From: an uncultured bacterium
GTDB taxonomy: Bacteria > Bacillota_I > Bacilli_A > RFN20 > CAG-826
Length of the DNA: 49,769 nucleotides
NCBI GenBank assembly: GCA_949297055.1
Contig: CASFRI010000039.1
Coordinates: 1 to 49,769 of the forward strand
Direction: 5' to 3'
The notes beneath the pieces were generated by a model that searched no databases, was not told the DNA's origin, and saw nothing but the letters and a program-made list of their open reading frames with translations. Positions 9,320 to 17,926 of the stretch are shown here, piece after piece (the first letter of the stretch is position 1; each line of letters opens with the position of its first letter). The translations under genes and the position numbers were made by a program.

Positions 9320-9328
9320 AAAACCCGT

Positions 9329-10441
9329 ATGAAAATGATAAGAACTGTTTTAGCTAAAATTAGACGCGCGGACGAAAAATATAACCTAATTCAAGCAAAA
9401 GATAAAATTGTTATTGGAATCTCAGGTGGGAAAGATTCTATGGTTTTATTTTATGCGATGTCCTTATATTCAAAATTCAATCGTAAAAAATTTAAAATTT
9501 TTCCTGTTATTCTCGACTTAGGTTTTGATCATTTTGATCCCACTCCTATTAAAGAATATATCAAATCATTAGGCTATGATTTAATTATCGAAGATGCAAG
9601 AAGCGTCTATCAAATTTTAAAAGATAATCAAAAAGAAGATAAACATTTACCTTGTTCGATTTGTTCACGCATGAAAAAAGCTTGTATCGATAAAGTCGCT
9701 AAAAGATTAAAAGCTAACAAAGTGATGTTTGCCCATCACGCAGATGACGCTATCGAAACATTATTCATGAATATGATGCATGGCAAAAGAATTGCTACTT
9801 TTTCTCCTAAGATGCATCTTAGCGTAGATAATATTACTTTCATCCGCCCTTTAATCTACGTTCACGAAAATGAAATTAGAAGGACAATTAACGAGGAAAA
9901 TATCCCTGTTTTACCAATAATTTGTCCTTCCGACCATCAAACTGAACGTGAAAATATCAAAAATTTTTTAAATGAACACATCTATAAAAAATATCCCATT
10001 TGCAAAGATGGTTTTTTAGAAATGTTAGAAGATTATAAGCATCTTGACATCTACTTTGATAAAGAAGACATTACAATTAAAAATGATTTACATATGCTAC
10101 CTGTTTACGATGTCGATACATATTTAGATTACGACCATTTCTTTAAGAAAAAACATGCACGTTCCTACAAAGAAAAAAATTTGAGTAGATATTTGATTTA
10201 TAAAAATGATCGTCTCATAGGAGCGTTTTCTTCTTGCTTAGTAATAAAAACATTAGTGATTTATGACTTCTTATTAACGGATGATAAATTCTTTAAAGAT
10301 ATATTAGATTTCATCATTATTTTCTATAAGAAAAAGATTGTTCCATTAGACGTAGAAGTAACGACGAAGAAAAACCGCAAACAGTTCCTTGCTTACGGTT
10401 TTACATCTCTAGAAGATGGTACGTTATATTTAAAAGTTTAA
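9329..10441 (+). CDS. TtcA-type tRNA 2-thiocytidine synthetase with a GNAT-like C-terminal extension
   Basis: Residues 1-240 are a PP-loop ATPase of the TtcA group: SGGKDS (32-37) binds ATP, PCSIC (C109, C112) followed by SRMKK, and C199 in LPIIC match the three cysteines that hold the TtcA iron-sulfur cluster. HHADDAIETLFMNMM is the family motif. TtcA thiolates C32 in the tRNA anticodon loop. The protein is 370 residues while TtcA is usually about 250-310; residues about 265-370 look like a small acetyltransferase fold (YLIYKNDRLIGAF, strand-rich, then KQFLAYGF near the end, as in the GNAT motif yGF). It is the only plus-strand gene within the translation cluster and overlaps rbfA tail to tail by 4 nt. 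A second possible start, two codons later, cannot be excluded. Confidence 0.85.
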   Translation: MKMIRTVLAKIRRADEKYNLIQAKDKIVIGISGGKDSMVLFYAMSLYSKFNRKKFKIFPVILDLGFDHFDPTPIKEYIKSLGYDLIIEDARSVYQILKDNQKEDKHLPCSICSRMKKACIDKVAKRLKANKVMFAHHADDAIETLFMNMMHGKRIATFSPKMHLSVDNITFIRPLIYVHENEIRRTINEENIPVLPIICPSDHQTERENIKNFLNEHIYKKYPICKDGFLEMLEDYKHLDIYFDKEDITIKNDLHMLPVYDVDTYLDYDHFFKKKHARSYKEKNLSRYLIYKNDRLIGAFSSCLVIKTLVIYDFLLTDDKFFKDILDFIIIFYKKKIVPLDVEVTTKKNRKQFLAYGFTSLEDGTLYLKV

Positions 10442-10782
10442 TGTTTTAAAAGTTCACTAATGTGTTCGTAATTATCATAACTTTCATCTAAATAAAATCT
10501 AAGTTCTGGTGTCTTACGCATCGAAAGCATATGAGCGAGGCTACTTCTAATCATGCCTCCTTTATTTTTAAGATGCTCTAAGGCTTCGAATTTATCTTTG
10601 ACGCCAAGAAAAGAAACATAAATTTTTGCTAAGCCTAAATCGGATGTCACTTCGATCTCATTTACGCTTACAAGACCGAAACTTTTCCCTTTAATATCTT
10701 TAGATATAATTTCTCTAAGATGCTTAGCGATTAAAGCTTTCGCCCGATTATTCGTATTTTTATTACCTAATTTATGTGGCAT
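10438..10782 (-). CDS. rbfA: 30S ribosome-binding factor A
   Basis: This 114-residue KH-like protein helps mature the 3'/5' ends of 16S rRNA in the small subunit. The segment IEVTSDLGLAKIYVSFLG and the later LRFYLDESYDNYEHISELL match the family (usual DxSxDxxxAxVYVS and FxxDxSxxxxxxIxxLL). It follows infB by 6 nt and ends the rimP operon. It overlaps the convergent ttcA-like gene by 4 nt, so no separate terminator is present between them. Confidence 0.93.
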   Translation of the reverse strand: MPHKLGNKNTNNRAKALIAKHLREIISKDIKGKSFGLVSVNEIEVTSDLGLAKIYVSFLGVKDKFEALEHLKNKGGMIRSSLAHMLSMRKTPELRFYLDESYDNYEHISELLKH

Positions 10783-10788
10783 AAAAAA

Positions 10789-12633
10789 TTAATCTTCTTT
10801 CATCTCTTTAATGACGTAAGCTTCCACTTCGTCACCTTCCTTTAAATCGTTATAATTTTCGATTGTAAAGCCACATTCAAAACCAGATTTAACTTCTTTG
10901 GCGTCGTCTTTAAATCGTTTTAATGAACCAAATTTGCCATCGTAGATGACAATTCCATCACGAATTAAACGGACGCTTGCGTCTCTTCTAATACTTCCGT
11001 CAGTGACGTAAGCCCCCGCAATTGTTCCAACTTTTGAAGCTCTAAAAAGATGACGAATTTCCGCTCTTCCGATGACGACTTCTTCTAGCTTTGCCTTCTT
11101 CATACCTTTTAACGCTGCTTCCATCTCTTCGATTAAAGCATAGATGATGTTATGTAGACGAATATCTACTTTTTCTTCGTTAGCCTTCATTTTCACTAAA
11201 TTATCAGGTCTAACATTAAATCCATAGATGATAGCATTAGAGGCACTAGCGAGCAAGACATCGCTTTCCGTAATCGCCCCAGCGGTCGCACGAATAATTT
11301 TTACTTTCACTTCATCATTACTTAGTTTTTCTAAGCTCGATTTAATAGCTTCTGCTGAACCATTCGTATCAGCTTTGATGATGACGTTAACTTCTTTCAT
11401 TTCACCTTCATGAATTCGTTCGTATAAATCATCGAGACTAATAGCTTTAGAAGCTTGTCTTTCTTCATTCATCTTTAGATGACGTTTATAAGCGATATCG
11501 CGTGCTTGCTTTTCACTAGGGAAAGCCATAAATAAATCGCCCGCCTTGGGCACTTCAGATAGACCGATGATAGAAACAGGAGTCGAAGGTGAGGCTACTT
11601 TTAAAATCTTTTTAAATTCATTAGTCATTCTTCTCACTTTACCAAAACATGTTCCAACGACGACGTAATCGCTCGCGTTAAGCGTACCATTTTGCACAAG
11701 TAAAGTAGCTTTTGGACCTTCACCTTTGTCAAGCTTTGCTTCTAAGACTGTGCCCATCGCATAACGATTAGGATTAGCTTTTAATTCCTGCATTTCCGCC
11801 ATGACTAAAATATTTTCTAATAATTCATCGATACCTTGACCTTTTTTCGCAGCGATATTTAAAAATATCGTATCGCCACCATATTCTTCAGGAACGACAT
11901 TTAAAGCCATAAGTTCATTTTTAACTTTATCGATGTTCGCGCCCGGCTTATCAATTTTGTTAATAGCGACTAAGATTGGTACATTCGCCGCTCTTGCGTG
12001 ATCGATAGCTTCTTTAGTTTGAGGCATGACTCCATCATCCGCTGCGACAACTAAGATAATAATATCGGTCACTTTAGCCCCACGGCTTCGCATTTCAGCG
12101 AAGGCTTCGTGTCCAGGCGTATCTATGAAAGTAATTTTCTTCCCATGATATTCTTTTTGATAAGCCCCAATAGCTTGAGAAATACCGCCCACTTCGCTTT
12201 CGACAAGATGGGAATTTCTAATTGCGTCGATAAGAGTAGTTTTGCCATGGTCGACGTGACCCATAATCGTCACGACTGGGGGGCGTTCCACTAAATCTTT
12301 TGGATCATCGATGACGTTAAGTTTTTCAAAATCTTCTTCAGCGACGATTTCTTCTTTTCTAAAATCGTAACCAAATTCGAGGCACACTTCACCTAAAGTT
12401 TCTTCGTCTAATGTTTGGTTAATAGTCACCATCTTGCGTTTATTTAAAAAGAGATATTTGATAATTTGTGAAGTTTCAATATTTAAAGATTTCGCTAATT
12501 CGGCAATCGTAGGTATTTGCGAGTAGACGAAACAGCCATTATTAACTTTAGCTTTATTATCGTTACGTCTTTTTTCACTCGTGACATTAGAAATACGATT
12601 CTTGCTATTATTATTTTTATTTTTATCTTTCAT
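10789..12633 (-). CDS. infB: Translation initiation factor IF-2 (short form)
   Basis: This is a 614-residue GTPase that brings fMet-tRNA to the 30S subunit. After a short basic Asn/Lys-rich leader comes one IF2 N-terminal segment (about 35-85, [12 protein letters not shown]), then the G domain with [18 protein letters not shown] and NKID, followed by domains II, III and the C-terminal fMet-binding domain. The long variable N-terminus of Bacillus IF2 is missing, as in Mollicutes. I chose the ATG at 12633 because GAGG lies about 8 nt upstream; the in-frame ATG at 12654 overlaps ylxQ and has no ribosome site. The stop of ylxQ lies 10 nt before this start. Confidence 0.97.
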   Translation of the reverse strand: MKDKNKNNNSKNRISNVTSEKRRNDNKAKVNNGCFVYSQIPTIAELAKSLNIETSQIIKYLFLNKRKMVTINQTLDEETLGEVCLEFGYDFRKEEIVAEEDFEKLNVIDDPKDLVERPPVVTIMGHVDHGKTTLIDAIRNSHLVESEVGGISQAIGAYQKEYHGKKITFIDTPGHEAFAEMRSRGAKVTDIIILVVAADDGVMPQTKEAIDHARAANVPILVAINKIDKPGANIDKVKNELMALNVVPEEYGGDTIFLNIAAKKGQGIDELLENILVMAEMQELKANPNRYAMGTVLEAKLDKGEGPKATLLVQNGTLNASDYVVVGTCFGKVRRMTNEFKKILKVASPSTPVSIIGLSEVPKAGDLFMAFPSEKQARDIAYKRHLKMNEERQASKAISLDDLYERIHEGEMKEVNVIIKADTNGSAEAIKSSLEKLSNDEVKVKIIRATAGAITESDVLLASASNAIIYGFNVRPDNLVKMKANEEKVDIRLHNIIYALIEEMEAALKGMKKAKLEEVVIGRAEIRHLFRASKVGTIAGAYVTDGSIRRDASVRLIRDGIVIYDGKFGSLKRFKDDAKEVKSGFECGFTIENYNDLKEGDEVEAYVIKEMKED

Positions 12634-12643
12634 TTTTTTAACC

Positions 12644-12943
12644 TCACTTTCCATCGATTAAAGTAATTATTTTTCTTATGGCATGAATATCATTTAATCC
12701 AACCATCGTGACATCTTTTTTAAAAAACTTATCTAAATCAACTTTTAAAGCGTGCACTACTCTTACTTCAATCTTTTTATCTTTCAATAGATTTTCTACT
12801 TCTTTTTTTCTTCTTTCGGAGATGATATCGAAGATGATAATGAAGCTAATCTTATCTTTCTTCACTAGTTCTAAACAATGGGTATTAAAATAAATTTTTC
12901 GCCCACGATTTAACAAAGTAAGGAAATTTAATAACGCTTCCAT
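12644..12943 (-). CDS. YlxQ-like L7Ae-family RNA-binding protein
   Basis: This 99-residue protein sits between ylxR and infB, where Bacilli carry ylxQ (an L7Ae/L30e-fold protein that binds kink-turn RNA). The sequence is poorly conserved: it has a LNRGRKIYFNTHCLELVKK start and a terminal VGLNDIHAIRKIITLI helix in place of a clear L7Ae signature, so the call rests partly on position and size. The start overlaps the ylxR stop by 1 nt. Confidence 0.75.
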   Translation of the reverse strand: MEALLNFLTLLNRGRKIYFNTHCLELVKKDKISFIIIFDIISERRKKEVENLLKDKKIEVRVVHALKVDLDKFFKKDVTMVGLNDIHAIRKIITLIDGK

Positions 12944-13200
12944 TATTTAGTTAACACTTCCTCGAGTTGCTTGAACAAAGTAGAATAATCGCTTTTGATG
13001 AAGATTCTTTCTAAAATCTTAGGATTTTTCTTGAGCGTTTCTAGAACTTTTATATCTTTTAAAATGTAAGCCCCATGCCCATTTATTTTTCCGCTTGGAT
13101 CATAGATTAAATCTTCACCCACTAAAACGATGCGAAGCATCTCACTTTTTGGATGAACTTCACGCGTGACGATACAAGTTCTAAACGGAATCTTTTTCAT
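12943..13200 (-). CDS. ylxR: YlxR family RNA-binding protein (DUF448)
   Basis: This 85-residue protein has the family fingerprint: PFRTCIVTREVHPKSEMLRI near the start, then DPSGKINGHGAYI. YlxR is a nucleoid/RNA-associated regulator in Bacillus and is almost always encoded after nusA, as here. The start codon overlaps the last base of the nusA stop, and the stop overlaps the first base of the next gene, so translation is coupled on both sides. Confidence 0.94.
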   Translation of the reverse strand: MKKIPFRTCIVTREVHPKSEMLRIVLVGEDLIYDPSGKINGHGAYILKDIKVLETLKKNPKILERIFIKSDYSTLFKQLEEVLTK

Positions 13201-14879
13201 TAACGACCCTCATCATCATCGTAGTATTCATCGTATTCATCGTAATCGATGTCATCGTCATAATCATCGTAATCGTCGTAATTTTCTTCAGCTTCGAGAG
13301 CGGAAAGTTCTTCATCCGTGTAGATGGACATGTAATTTGCTTTCTTAGCTTCATCATCTTTTGTTTCGGCTTTTTCTTTAATCTTTTCGGTTTCGAATAA
13401 GTCTTTACGTGCGGTACGTTTTGGTTTTTGATTTTTCTTTTCCTCACGCTCTTTTTCAATTTCTAATTGTTTTTCAAGTTCTTCTAAAGTTTTAGTCGTT
13501 TGAACGTCTTGTTTAACGCTTGTATCGACCTTAGATTCAACTTTAGTTTCGACTTTTTCTTCGGTAGGAACTTCTTCTTTTACTTCCGAGGCTTGGGTAG
13601 ATTCTAAAGGTTCAACTTCTTCATTTACTTCATAAGAAGTAACTTCACTAGTCTTAACTTCTTCTTCATTTACTTCAGCAGTAGGCTTAACTTCTTGTTT
13701 GGAGGCAAGAGATTTAAGATAAAGTTCATATTCTTTCTTGCTACGTTCTTTTTGATCTTCTGCCACAACTTCTTCGTAGGGTTTATAAGTTAAGCCTTCT
13801 TCTAATGCTTCATTTTCGTCTTTAATTTTGACTTTCCAGCCCGTTAGTCTAGAAGCAAGAGAGACGTTTTGACCAGCTTTACCGATGGCAAGAGATTTAG
13901 ATTCAGGACGAACGACGATTAAAGCTTCTTTACTTTCTTCATTTAAATTCACCCCTAAAATAGGAGCGGGTTTAAGTGATTCAGCAATGTAGATAGCAGG
14001 GTTATCCGAATAATTGATAACGTCGATTCTTTCATTGTCGCGACCATTAAATAATTCGGACATAACTTTTTGAATTCTTGCCCCGTTTGGACCAATACAA
14101 GAACCGACTGGATCGACGTTAGGATCATTCGTATAAACACTAATCTTAGATCTTTCACCCGCTTTACGAGCGATATCTTTAATGATGACTGTACCATCGT
14201 AAACTTCAGAAATTTCTTCTTCTAATAATCTTCTTAAGAACCCATTATCGCTTCTACTAACAAGAATTTGAGCTCCATGCTTTGAAGAGACACTTACGTC
14301 TTTAACGTAAAGTTTAATTTGTTGACCGACTTCGAACTTCTCATTACCGATTTTGGCATGTTCATTTAAGGTGACGGAAGTACGGCCAATATTGACTAAA
14401 GTCGAATTTTCATCACTTTTTTCGACGATACCAGTAATCATTTCGCCAATCTTATCTTTATACATATCAAATAAGATAGCTTTTTCAATTTCAGCAATCC
14501 TTTGTTTCATGTTATCCATGACTTTTTTGGCATATTTATCCATGAAATCATCTAAATCGACTTTTTCTTTAAAATCTTCGCCTACTTTCACTTTGGATTT
14601 TGGACCGATTTCAAGAGCGGCTTCTTTAGAAATTTCAAGATAGTCATCTTGAATATCATCATCGCTTGCGACGACTTTTCTTACGTAATATAAATCGATG
14701 GATGGTTTTTCTTCATCGAGTTCGACTTCCACTTTCGCATCATCCCCGCCTTTTAAGACGTTTTTAATGTAAGTATTCGCGAAAGCATTTTTAATAATTT
14801 CGAGAATTTGTTCCTTCTTGATACCTTTTTCATTTTCTAAGGTTAATATTGAATCGAGGAATTCTTTACGTAATTTCAT
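13200..14879 (-). CDS. nusA: Transcription termination/antitermination factor NusA with long acidic tail
   Basis: Residues 1-130 bind RNA polymerase, about 135-200 form the S1 domain, and about 205-350 the two KH domains (VDPVGSCIGPNGARIQKV and RPESKSLAIGKAGQNVSLAS). The factor controls pausing and termination. The remaining 200 residues are a low-complexity Glu/Val/Lys-rich linker ending in a run of about 25 Asp/Tyr/Glu residues. Most Firmicute NusA proteins stop soon after KH2 (about 370 residues), so this 559-residue form has an unusual extension; proteobacterial acidic repeat domains are folded and different. The ribosome site AAAGGAG is 13 nt from the start, which is long. Confidence 0.96.
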   Translation of the reverse strand: MKLRKEFLDSILTLENEKGIKKEQILEIIKNAFANTYIKNVLKGGDDAKVEVELDEEKPSIDLYYVRKVVASDDDIQDDYLEISKEAALEIGPKSKVKVGEDFKEKVDLDDFMDKYAKKVMDNMKQRIAEIEKAILFDMYKDKIGEMITGIVEKSDENSTLVNIGRTSVTLNEHAKIGNEKFEVGQQIKLYVKDVSVSSKHGAQILVSRSDNGFLRRLLEEEISEVYDGTVIIKDIARKAGERSKISVYTNDPNVDPVGSCIGPNGARIQKVMSELFNGRDNERIDVINYSDNPAIYIAESLKPAPILGVNLNEESKEALIVVRPESKSLAIGKAGQNVSLASRLTGWKVKIKDENEALEEGLTYKPYEEVVAEDQKERSKKEYELYLKSLASKQEVKPTAEVNEEEVKTSEVTSYEVNEEVEPLESTQASEVKEEVPTEEKVETKVESKVDTSVKQDVQTTKTLEELEKQLEIEKEREEKKNQKPKRTARKDLFETEKIKEKAETKDDEAKKANYMSIYTDEELSALEAEENYDDYDDYDDDIDYDEYDEYYDDDEGR

Positions 14880-14925
14880 AAATTTATTTTTTCTCCTTTA
14901 ATTATTGATAACTTCATTAATGTTT

Positions 14926-15381
14926 CTAGACGGCAAGTCTAGCTTTATCGATGTGAAGACGATTTAATAGGATATCTATTTTCTTCGCCTTAACTTGGAT
15001 AGTAAGCACAACTTCACTATCGTTTATATCTTTTAATATTCCTTCAAGATAATTTTCTCCCTTGTAAGGATGAGATAAATGTAGATTAACTTTTTTCCCC
15101 TTATATTTGTCTAATTTATCTAATGCGACTGGCTTTTCCGCGCCTAAAGAAGAAACATCTAGGGTGTAAGCTTCTTCAATTGGATCAAGTTCGTCTAATT
15201 TCTTCGAAAGAATATCAGATACTTCACTAATGCGATTTAAATCAATTTCTTCTTCATGATCTACGACGAGAGAAAGAAGTTTTTCTTTTTCGATGACATG
15301 AAATTTAATTTCATAAATCGTATAACCTAGAGGAGCGATACTTTCCTCCAATTTATTTTTTAATATTTCTAAATCTAACAT
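14926..15381 (-). CDS. rimP: Ribosome maturation factor RimP
   Basis: This 151-residue protein has the RimP layout: an N-terminal alpha/beta domain with DLNRISEVSDILSKKLD and YTLDVSSLGAEKPV (family YxLEVSSPGxxRPL), and a C-terminal Sm-like barrel. It assists 30S assembly. It is the first gene of the rimP-nusA-ylxR-ylxQ-infB-rbfA operon, with ribosome site AGGAGG just before the ATG, a promoter at 15468-15499 and a structured leader. Confidence 0.93.
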   Translation of the reverse strand: MLDLEILKNKLEESIAPLGYTIYEIKFHVIEKEKLLSLVVDHEEEIDLNRISEVSDILSKKLDELDPIEEAYTLDVSSLGAEKPVALDKLDKYKGKKVNLHLSHPYKGENYLEGILKDINDSEVVLTIQVKAKKIDILLNRLHIDKARLAV

Positions 15382-15400
15382 CCATCCTCCTAAACAAGCA

Positions 15401-15464
15401 AAGAAGTGACCCGAAGGCCACTTCTTAATTTTCTAAGAAATGTTTTGAACTTATTTTTAAGTTC
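15401..15464 (-). promoter_or_regulatory. Structured leader of the rimP-nusA operon (two hairpins)
   Basis: Between the promoter and rimP the minus-strand RNA can form a 7-bp hairpin (GAACTTA/TAAGTTC, 15447-15464) and then a longer one (15401-15426): 8 bp AAGAAGTG/CACTTCTT, one mismatch, and two CC/GG pairs closed by a UUCG tetraloop. The second is followed by T-rich TTCTTTGCTTGTTT and then the ribosome site. It could end read-through from the upstream CBS gene or act as an attenuator for the nusA operon; the sequence does not decide. Confidence 0.6.
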
Positions 15465-15467
15465 TTA

Positions 15468-15499
15468 ATTATAATAACGACTTTTAATTAATTTTGCAA
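15468..15499 (-). promoter_or_regulatory. Promoter of the rimP-nusA-infB operon
   Basis: Minus strand: TTGCAA (15494-15499), 17-nt spacer, TATTAT (15471-15476), overlapping a TATAAT at 15468-15473. It lies between the CBS gene stop and rimP. Confidence 0.65.
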
Positions 15500-15515
15500 G
15501 GAAATTTATATTAGC

Positions 15516-16244
15516 TTACATCTCATCCGCTTTTAACATATCGCTAGGCGAAATAAGACCTAATATAAATTCATCTTCTTTACCGTTTTCCGTTACGAAC
15601 ACGAGAGCAAGTCTTTTACCAATTTTAGAATAGGAAGCAAATAAGTCATTAACGTCGCTAGAGATGGCTTTTCTCGAAGCGAATGCATAAAATTCAGAAA
15701 TATGTTCTTTAATTGGAATGTAGTCCATTAAATCATCCATCTTCAAATCGATGATGCGACCTTCCGTGTGCGAAGCTTCGGCTAGATAGCGAAATAAGAC
15801 GTTAGGAGAAAAGACCCCAACAAGATGACCATCATCTAAAACAGGAAGATGTAAAAATCCTTTTTCAACCATCACTTTGATAGCTTCAACAATTAAAGAA
15901 TGTAAATTTAATGAGACGACATCTTTCATTTTCGTCATAAAATCACTTGCACGAAGTGGCTTATCAAGCATTTCAACTTCTCTTCTTAAAGCTTCTAGAG
16001 CTTTTTCTGAAACTTCAAATAAGCCATCACGGTTCATATCAAATTCGTGAATTAAAGAATTTCTAAACACTCTTATTTCGTTTAATAATCTACCTCTTTC
16101 TTGTAAAACTTTATTATTTGATTTTTCTAGCTGACCAGCGTAACGAGCGATCAAAGAACGAGAACGGTCGTAATCGTTATAATATTTTCGTAATAAATCA
16201 TCTAAACGATTAAACAATTCGAGAAATTTTTGTGCGTTAGTCAT
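15516..16244 (-). CDS. CBS-pair protein with an N-terminal RX4H helical domain
   Basis: The protein is 242 residues long. Residues 1-95 are predicted helical and contain RNSLIH (R61 to H66), the RX4H pattern seen in HEPN ribonuclease domains. Residues about 100-236 form a CBS pair (DFMTKMKDVVSLN, then DDGHLVGVFSPNVLFRYL, then DLMDYIPIKEH and LGLISPSDML), which usually senses adenine nucleotides. So this may be an adenylate-regulated HEPN-like protein; the RNase activity is inferred only from the motif. It follows cls by 12 nt with a good ribosome site (AAAGGAG), so they form an operon. A simple helical-CBS regulator is the alternative. Confidence 0.75.
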   Translation of the reverse strand: MTNAQKFLELFNRLDDLLRKYYNDYDRSRSLIARYAGQLEKSNNKVLQERGRLLNEIRVFRNSLIHEFDMNRDGLFEVSEKALEALRREVEMLDKPLRASDFMTKMKDVVSLNLHSLIVEAIKVMVEKGFLHLPVLDDGHLVGVFSPNVLFRYLAEASHTEGRIIDLKMDDLMDYIPIKEHISEFYAFASRKAISSDVNDLFASYSKIGKRLALVFVTENGKEDEFILGLISPSDMLKADEM

Positions 16245-16256
16245 ATTATTTCTCCT

Positions 16257-17831
16257 TTAAAGTAAAGGTGCGAACATTCTTAATAATCCCCATTTTAATC
16301 TTTTTAATAATTTAGGTTTACGATATTCATCGTAACTAACAAATTTGGATACTTTTATAGAATCGATGAAATCTTGTTTCATATCCATGATGCAAGGAGT
16401 CTTAAATAAGAATGTTCCATTTTCTAAATGTAAGAAAAGTGATCTAAAATCTAAATTCACCGTTCCGCAGGTCGCATATATATCATCGACGACAAACATT
16501 TTCATATGGACGAAGCCTGGTGTATATTCATAAATCTTCACTCCCCCTTTCAGTAACGCTTGATAATAAGAATGAGCGAGGGAATACACTAATTTCTTAT
16601 CGGGGATTCCAGGCATTAAAATTCTTACGTCTACGCCTTGTTTAGCCGCACTTACAAGCGCTGACATCATCTGAGCGTCGATGATTAAATATGGCGTAGC
16701 GATATAAACATATTTCTTTGCCCTTTCGATTAAATGTAAATAAATATTTTCACCGACAGCTTCATAATTGAAAGGAATATCACCATAACATTGCACGTAA
16801 CCGCGTTTTAAAAAAGAAGCACATTCATCCATGTAAACGCTAGGAAGATAAGCATCGAACATCGTCGGACGATCAGGTTTTTCAATAGTGAGCCAACTAG
16901 CTAAAAATAATCTTGTTAAGCCGTAAACGGCTTCGCCTTTGATCATGATGGCATTATCTTTCCAAATGCCAAATCTTTTTTTCTTATTAATGTATTCATC
17001 CGCTAAATTGATACCACCGGTAAAACCAGTATGACCATCGATGACCATAATCTTTCTATGATCACGGTTATTTAGCCTAATAGACATTCTTAAATTAAGC
17101 GGATTAACAGCGTAAGATTTAATGCCATATTTCCTTAACTTCAAATAATATTTTTTTGGTAAAGTGGAGACGCTTCCCACATCATCATATAGCACTCTTA
17201 CGTCCACTCCTTCGCTTGCCTTTTGTTTTAAAATATCGAGTATCGAATTCCACATCAAACCTTCTTCGATGATGAAATATTCTAAGAAGATGTAATGTTT
17301 AGCCTTACTTAATTCTTCGAGCATGTAAGGGAAGGCTTTTTCCCCGAAGGGGAAATATTTGACGTAACTTTCATTAGTGAGAGGTGAACCAGTTTCTTTA
17401 TAAATGTAATTAGACATAAGTAAAGCATCGATATTTTGCTTTTTAACTTCTTCCATCACTTCCTTATTCGCCGGAACATTATCTAAAACTGCTTTGATGG
17501 CTCTTTCCATCCTTCTTTCTTTCTTCGTAAATTTCTTATTCGCAAAAAGTAAGAAAAAGATGGGACCAAAAACTGGTATAGCGCCGGTGACGACAAGCCA
17601 ACTTATTTTATAAGAATCGTGAATTTTAGAATTGACGATATAAAACATGATGCCAATCGCTAAAGCATAAGAGATGACGACGACGATAAGTAAAATTTCA
17701 CCAAGAAAATCAGGACTTACGGCGTAACGCATAATAAGATAGATGATAACTGCATATAAAGCGATATCAAAAAGGAACACTAAGCCGGTAAAAAATAGAC
17801 GTCCTGTAATAAACTTAATAAACTTTTTCAT
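16257..17831 (-). CDS. cls: Cardiolipin synthase (phospholipase D family)
   Basis: This 524-residue membrane enzyme joins two phosphatidylglycerols into cardiolipin and glycerol. Two N-terminal transmembrane segments (about 10-35 and 40-65) precede the PLD nuclease-like part with both HKD motifs: HRKIMVIDGHTGFTGGINLA and HMKMFVVDDIYATCGTVNLD. Both are intact, including the downstream GG(I)N and N.D residues. A TATAAT (17840-17845, extended TGn) lies 8 nt from the ATG with no Shine-Dalgarno, so the transcript may be leaderless. The CBS protein gene follows in the same operon. Confidence 0.94.
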   Translation of the reverse strand: MKKFIKFITGRLFFTGLVFLFDIALYAVIIYLIMRYAVSPDFLGEILLIVVVISYALAIGIMFYIVNSKIHDSYKISWLVVTGAIPVFGPIFFLLFANKKFTKKERRMERAIKAVLDNVPANKEVMEEVKKQNIDALLMSNYIYKETGSPLTNESYVKYFPFGEKAFPYMLEELSKAKHYIFLEYFIIEEGLMWNSILDILKQKASEGVDVRVLYDDVGSVSTLPKKYYLKLRKYGIKSYAVNPLNLRMSIRLNNRDHRKIMVIDGHTGFTGGINLADEYINKKKRFGIWKDNAIMIKGEAVYGLTRLFLASWLTIEKPDRPTMFDAYLPSVYMDECASFLKRGYVQCYGDIPFNYEAVGENIYLHLIERAKKYVYIATPYLIIDAQMMSALVSAAKQGVDVRILMPGIPDKKLVYSLAHSYYQALLKGGVKIYEYTPGFVHMKMFVVDDIYATCGTVNLDFRSLFLHLENGTFLFKTPCIMDMKQDFIDSIKVSKFVSYDEYRKPKLLKRLKWGLLRMFAPLL

Positions 17832-17839
17832 CGTTAAAA

Positions 17840-17845
17840 ATTATA
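17840..17845 (-). promoter_or_regulatory. Extended -10 box of cls (leaderless)
   Basis: TGATATAAT on the minus strand, then 8 nt to the cls ATG. There is no ribosome site in the remaining leader. Confidence 0.6.
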
Positions 17846-17873
17846 TCATATTTTTTTATCTTACAATATGAAG

Positions 17874-17899
17874 AAAAATGGCCATAATTGACCATTTTT
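17874..17899 (-). terminator. Terminator after the M6 protease gene
   Basis: AAAAATGG and CCATTTTT pair (8 bp, 10-nt loop), about 28 nt beyond the protease stop. The T-run is part of the stem, so it can act on either strand; the minus-strand role fits the gene layout. Confidence 0.6.
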
Positions 17900-17926
17900 T
17901 CAAAAAATTATATTTAAAATTTAACA

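Noticed and set aside
12634-12654. IF-2 start at 12654
   Set aside because: No ribosome site and it overlaps the ylxQ frame; the ATG at 12633 has GAGG at good spacing.
14353-14643. Frames antisense to nusA, infB, pnp and the Z1 gene
   Set aside because: All are shadows of long conserved genes with no ribosome sites of their own.
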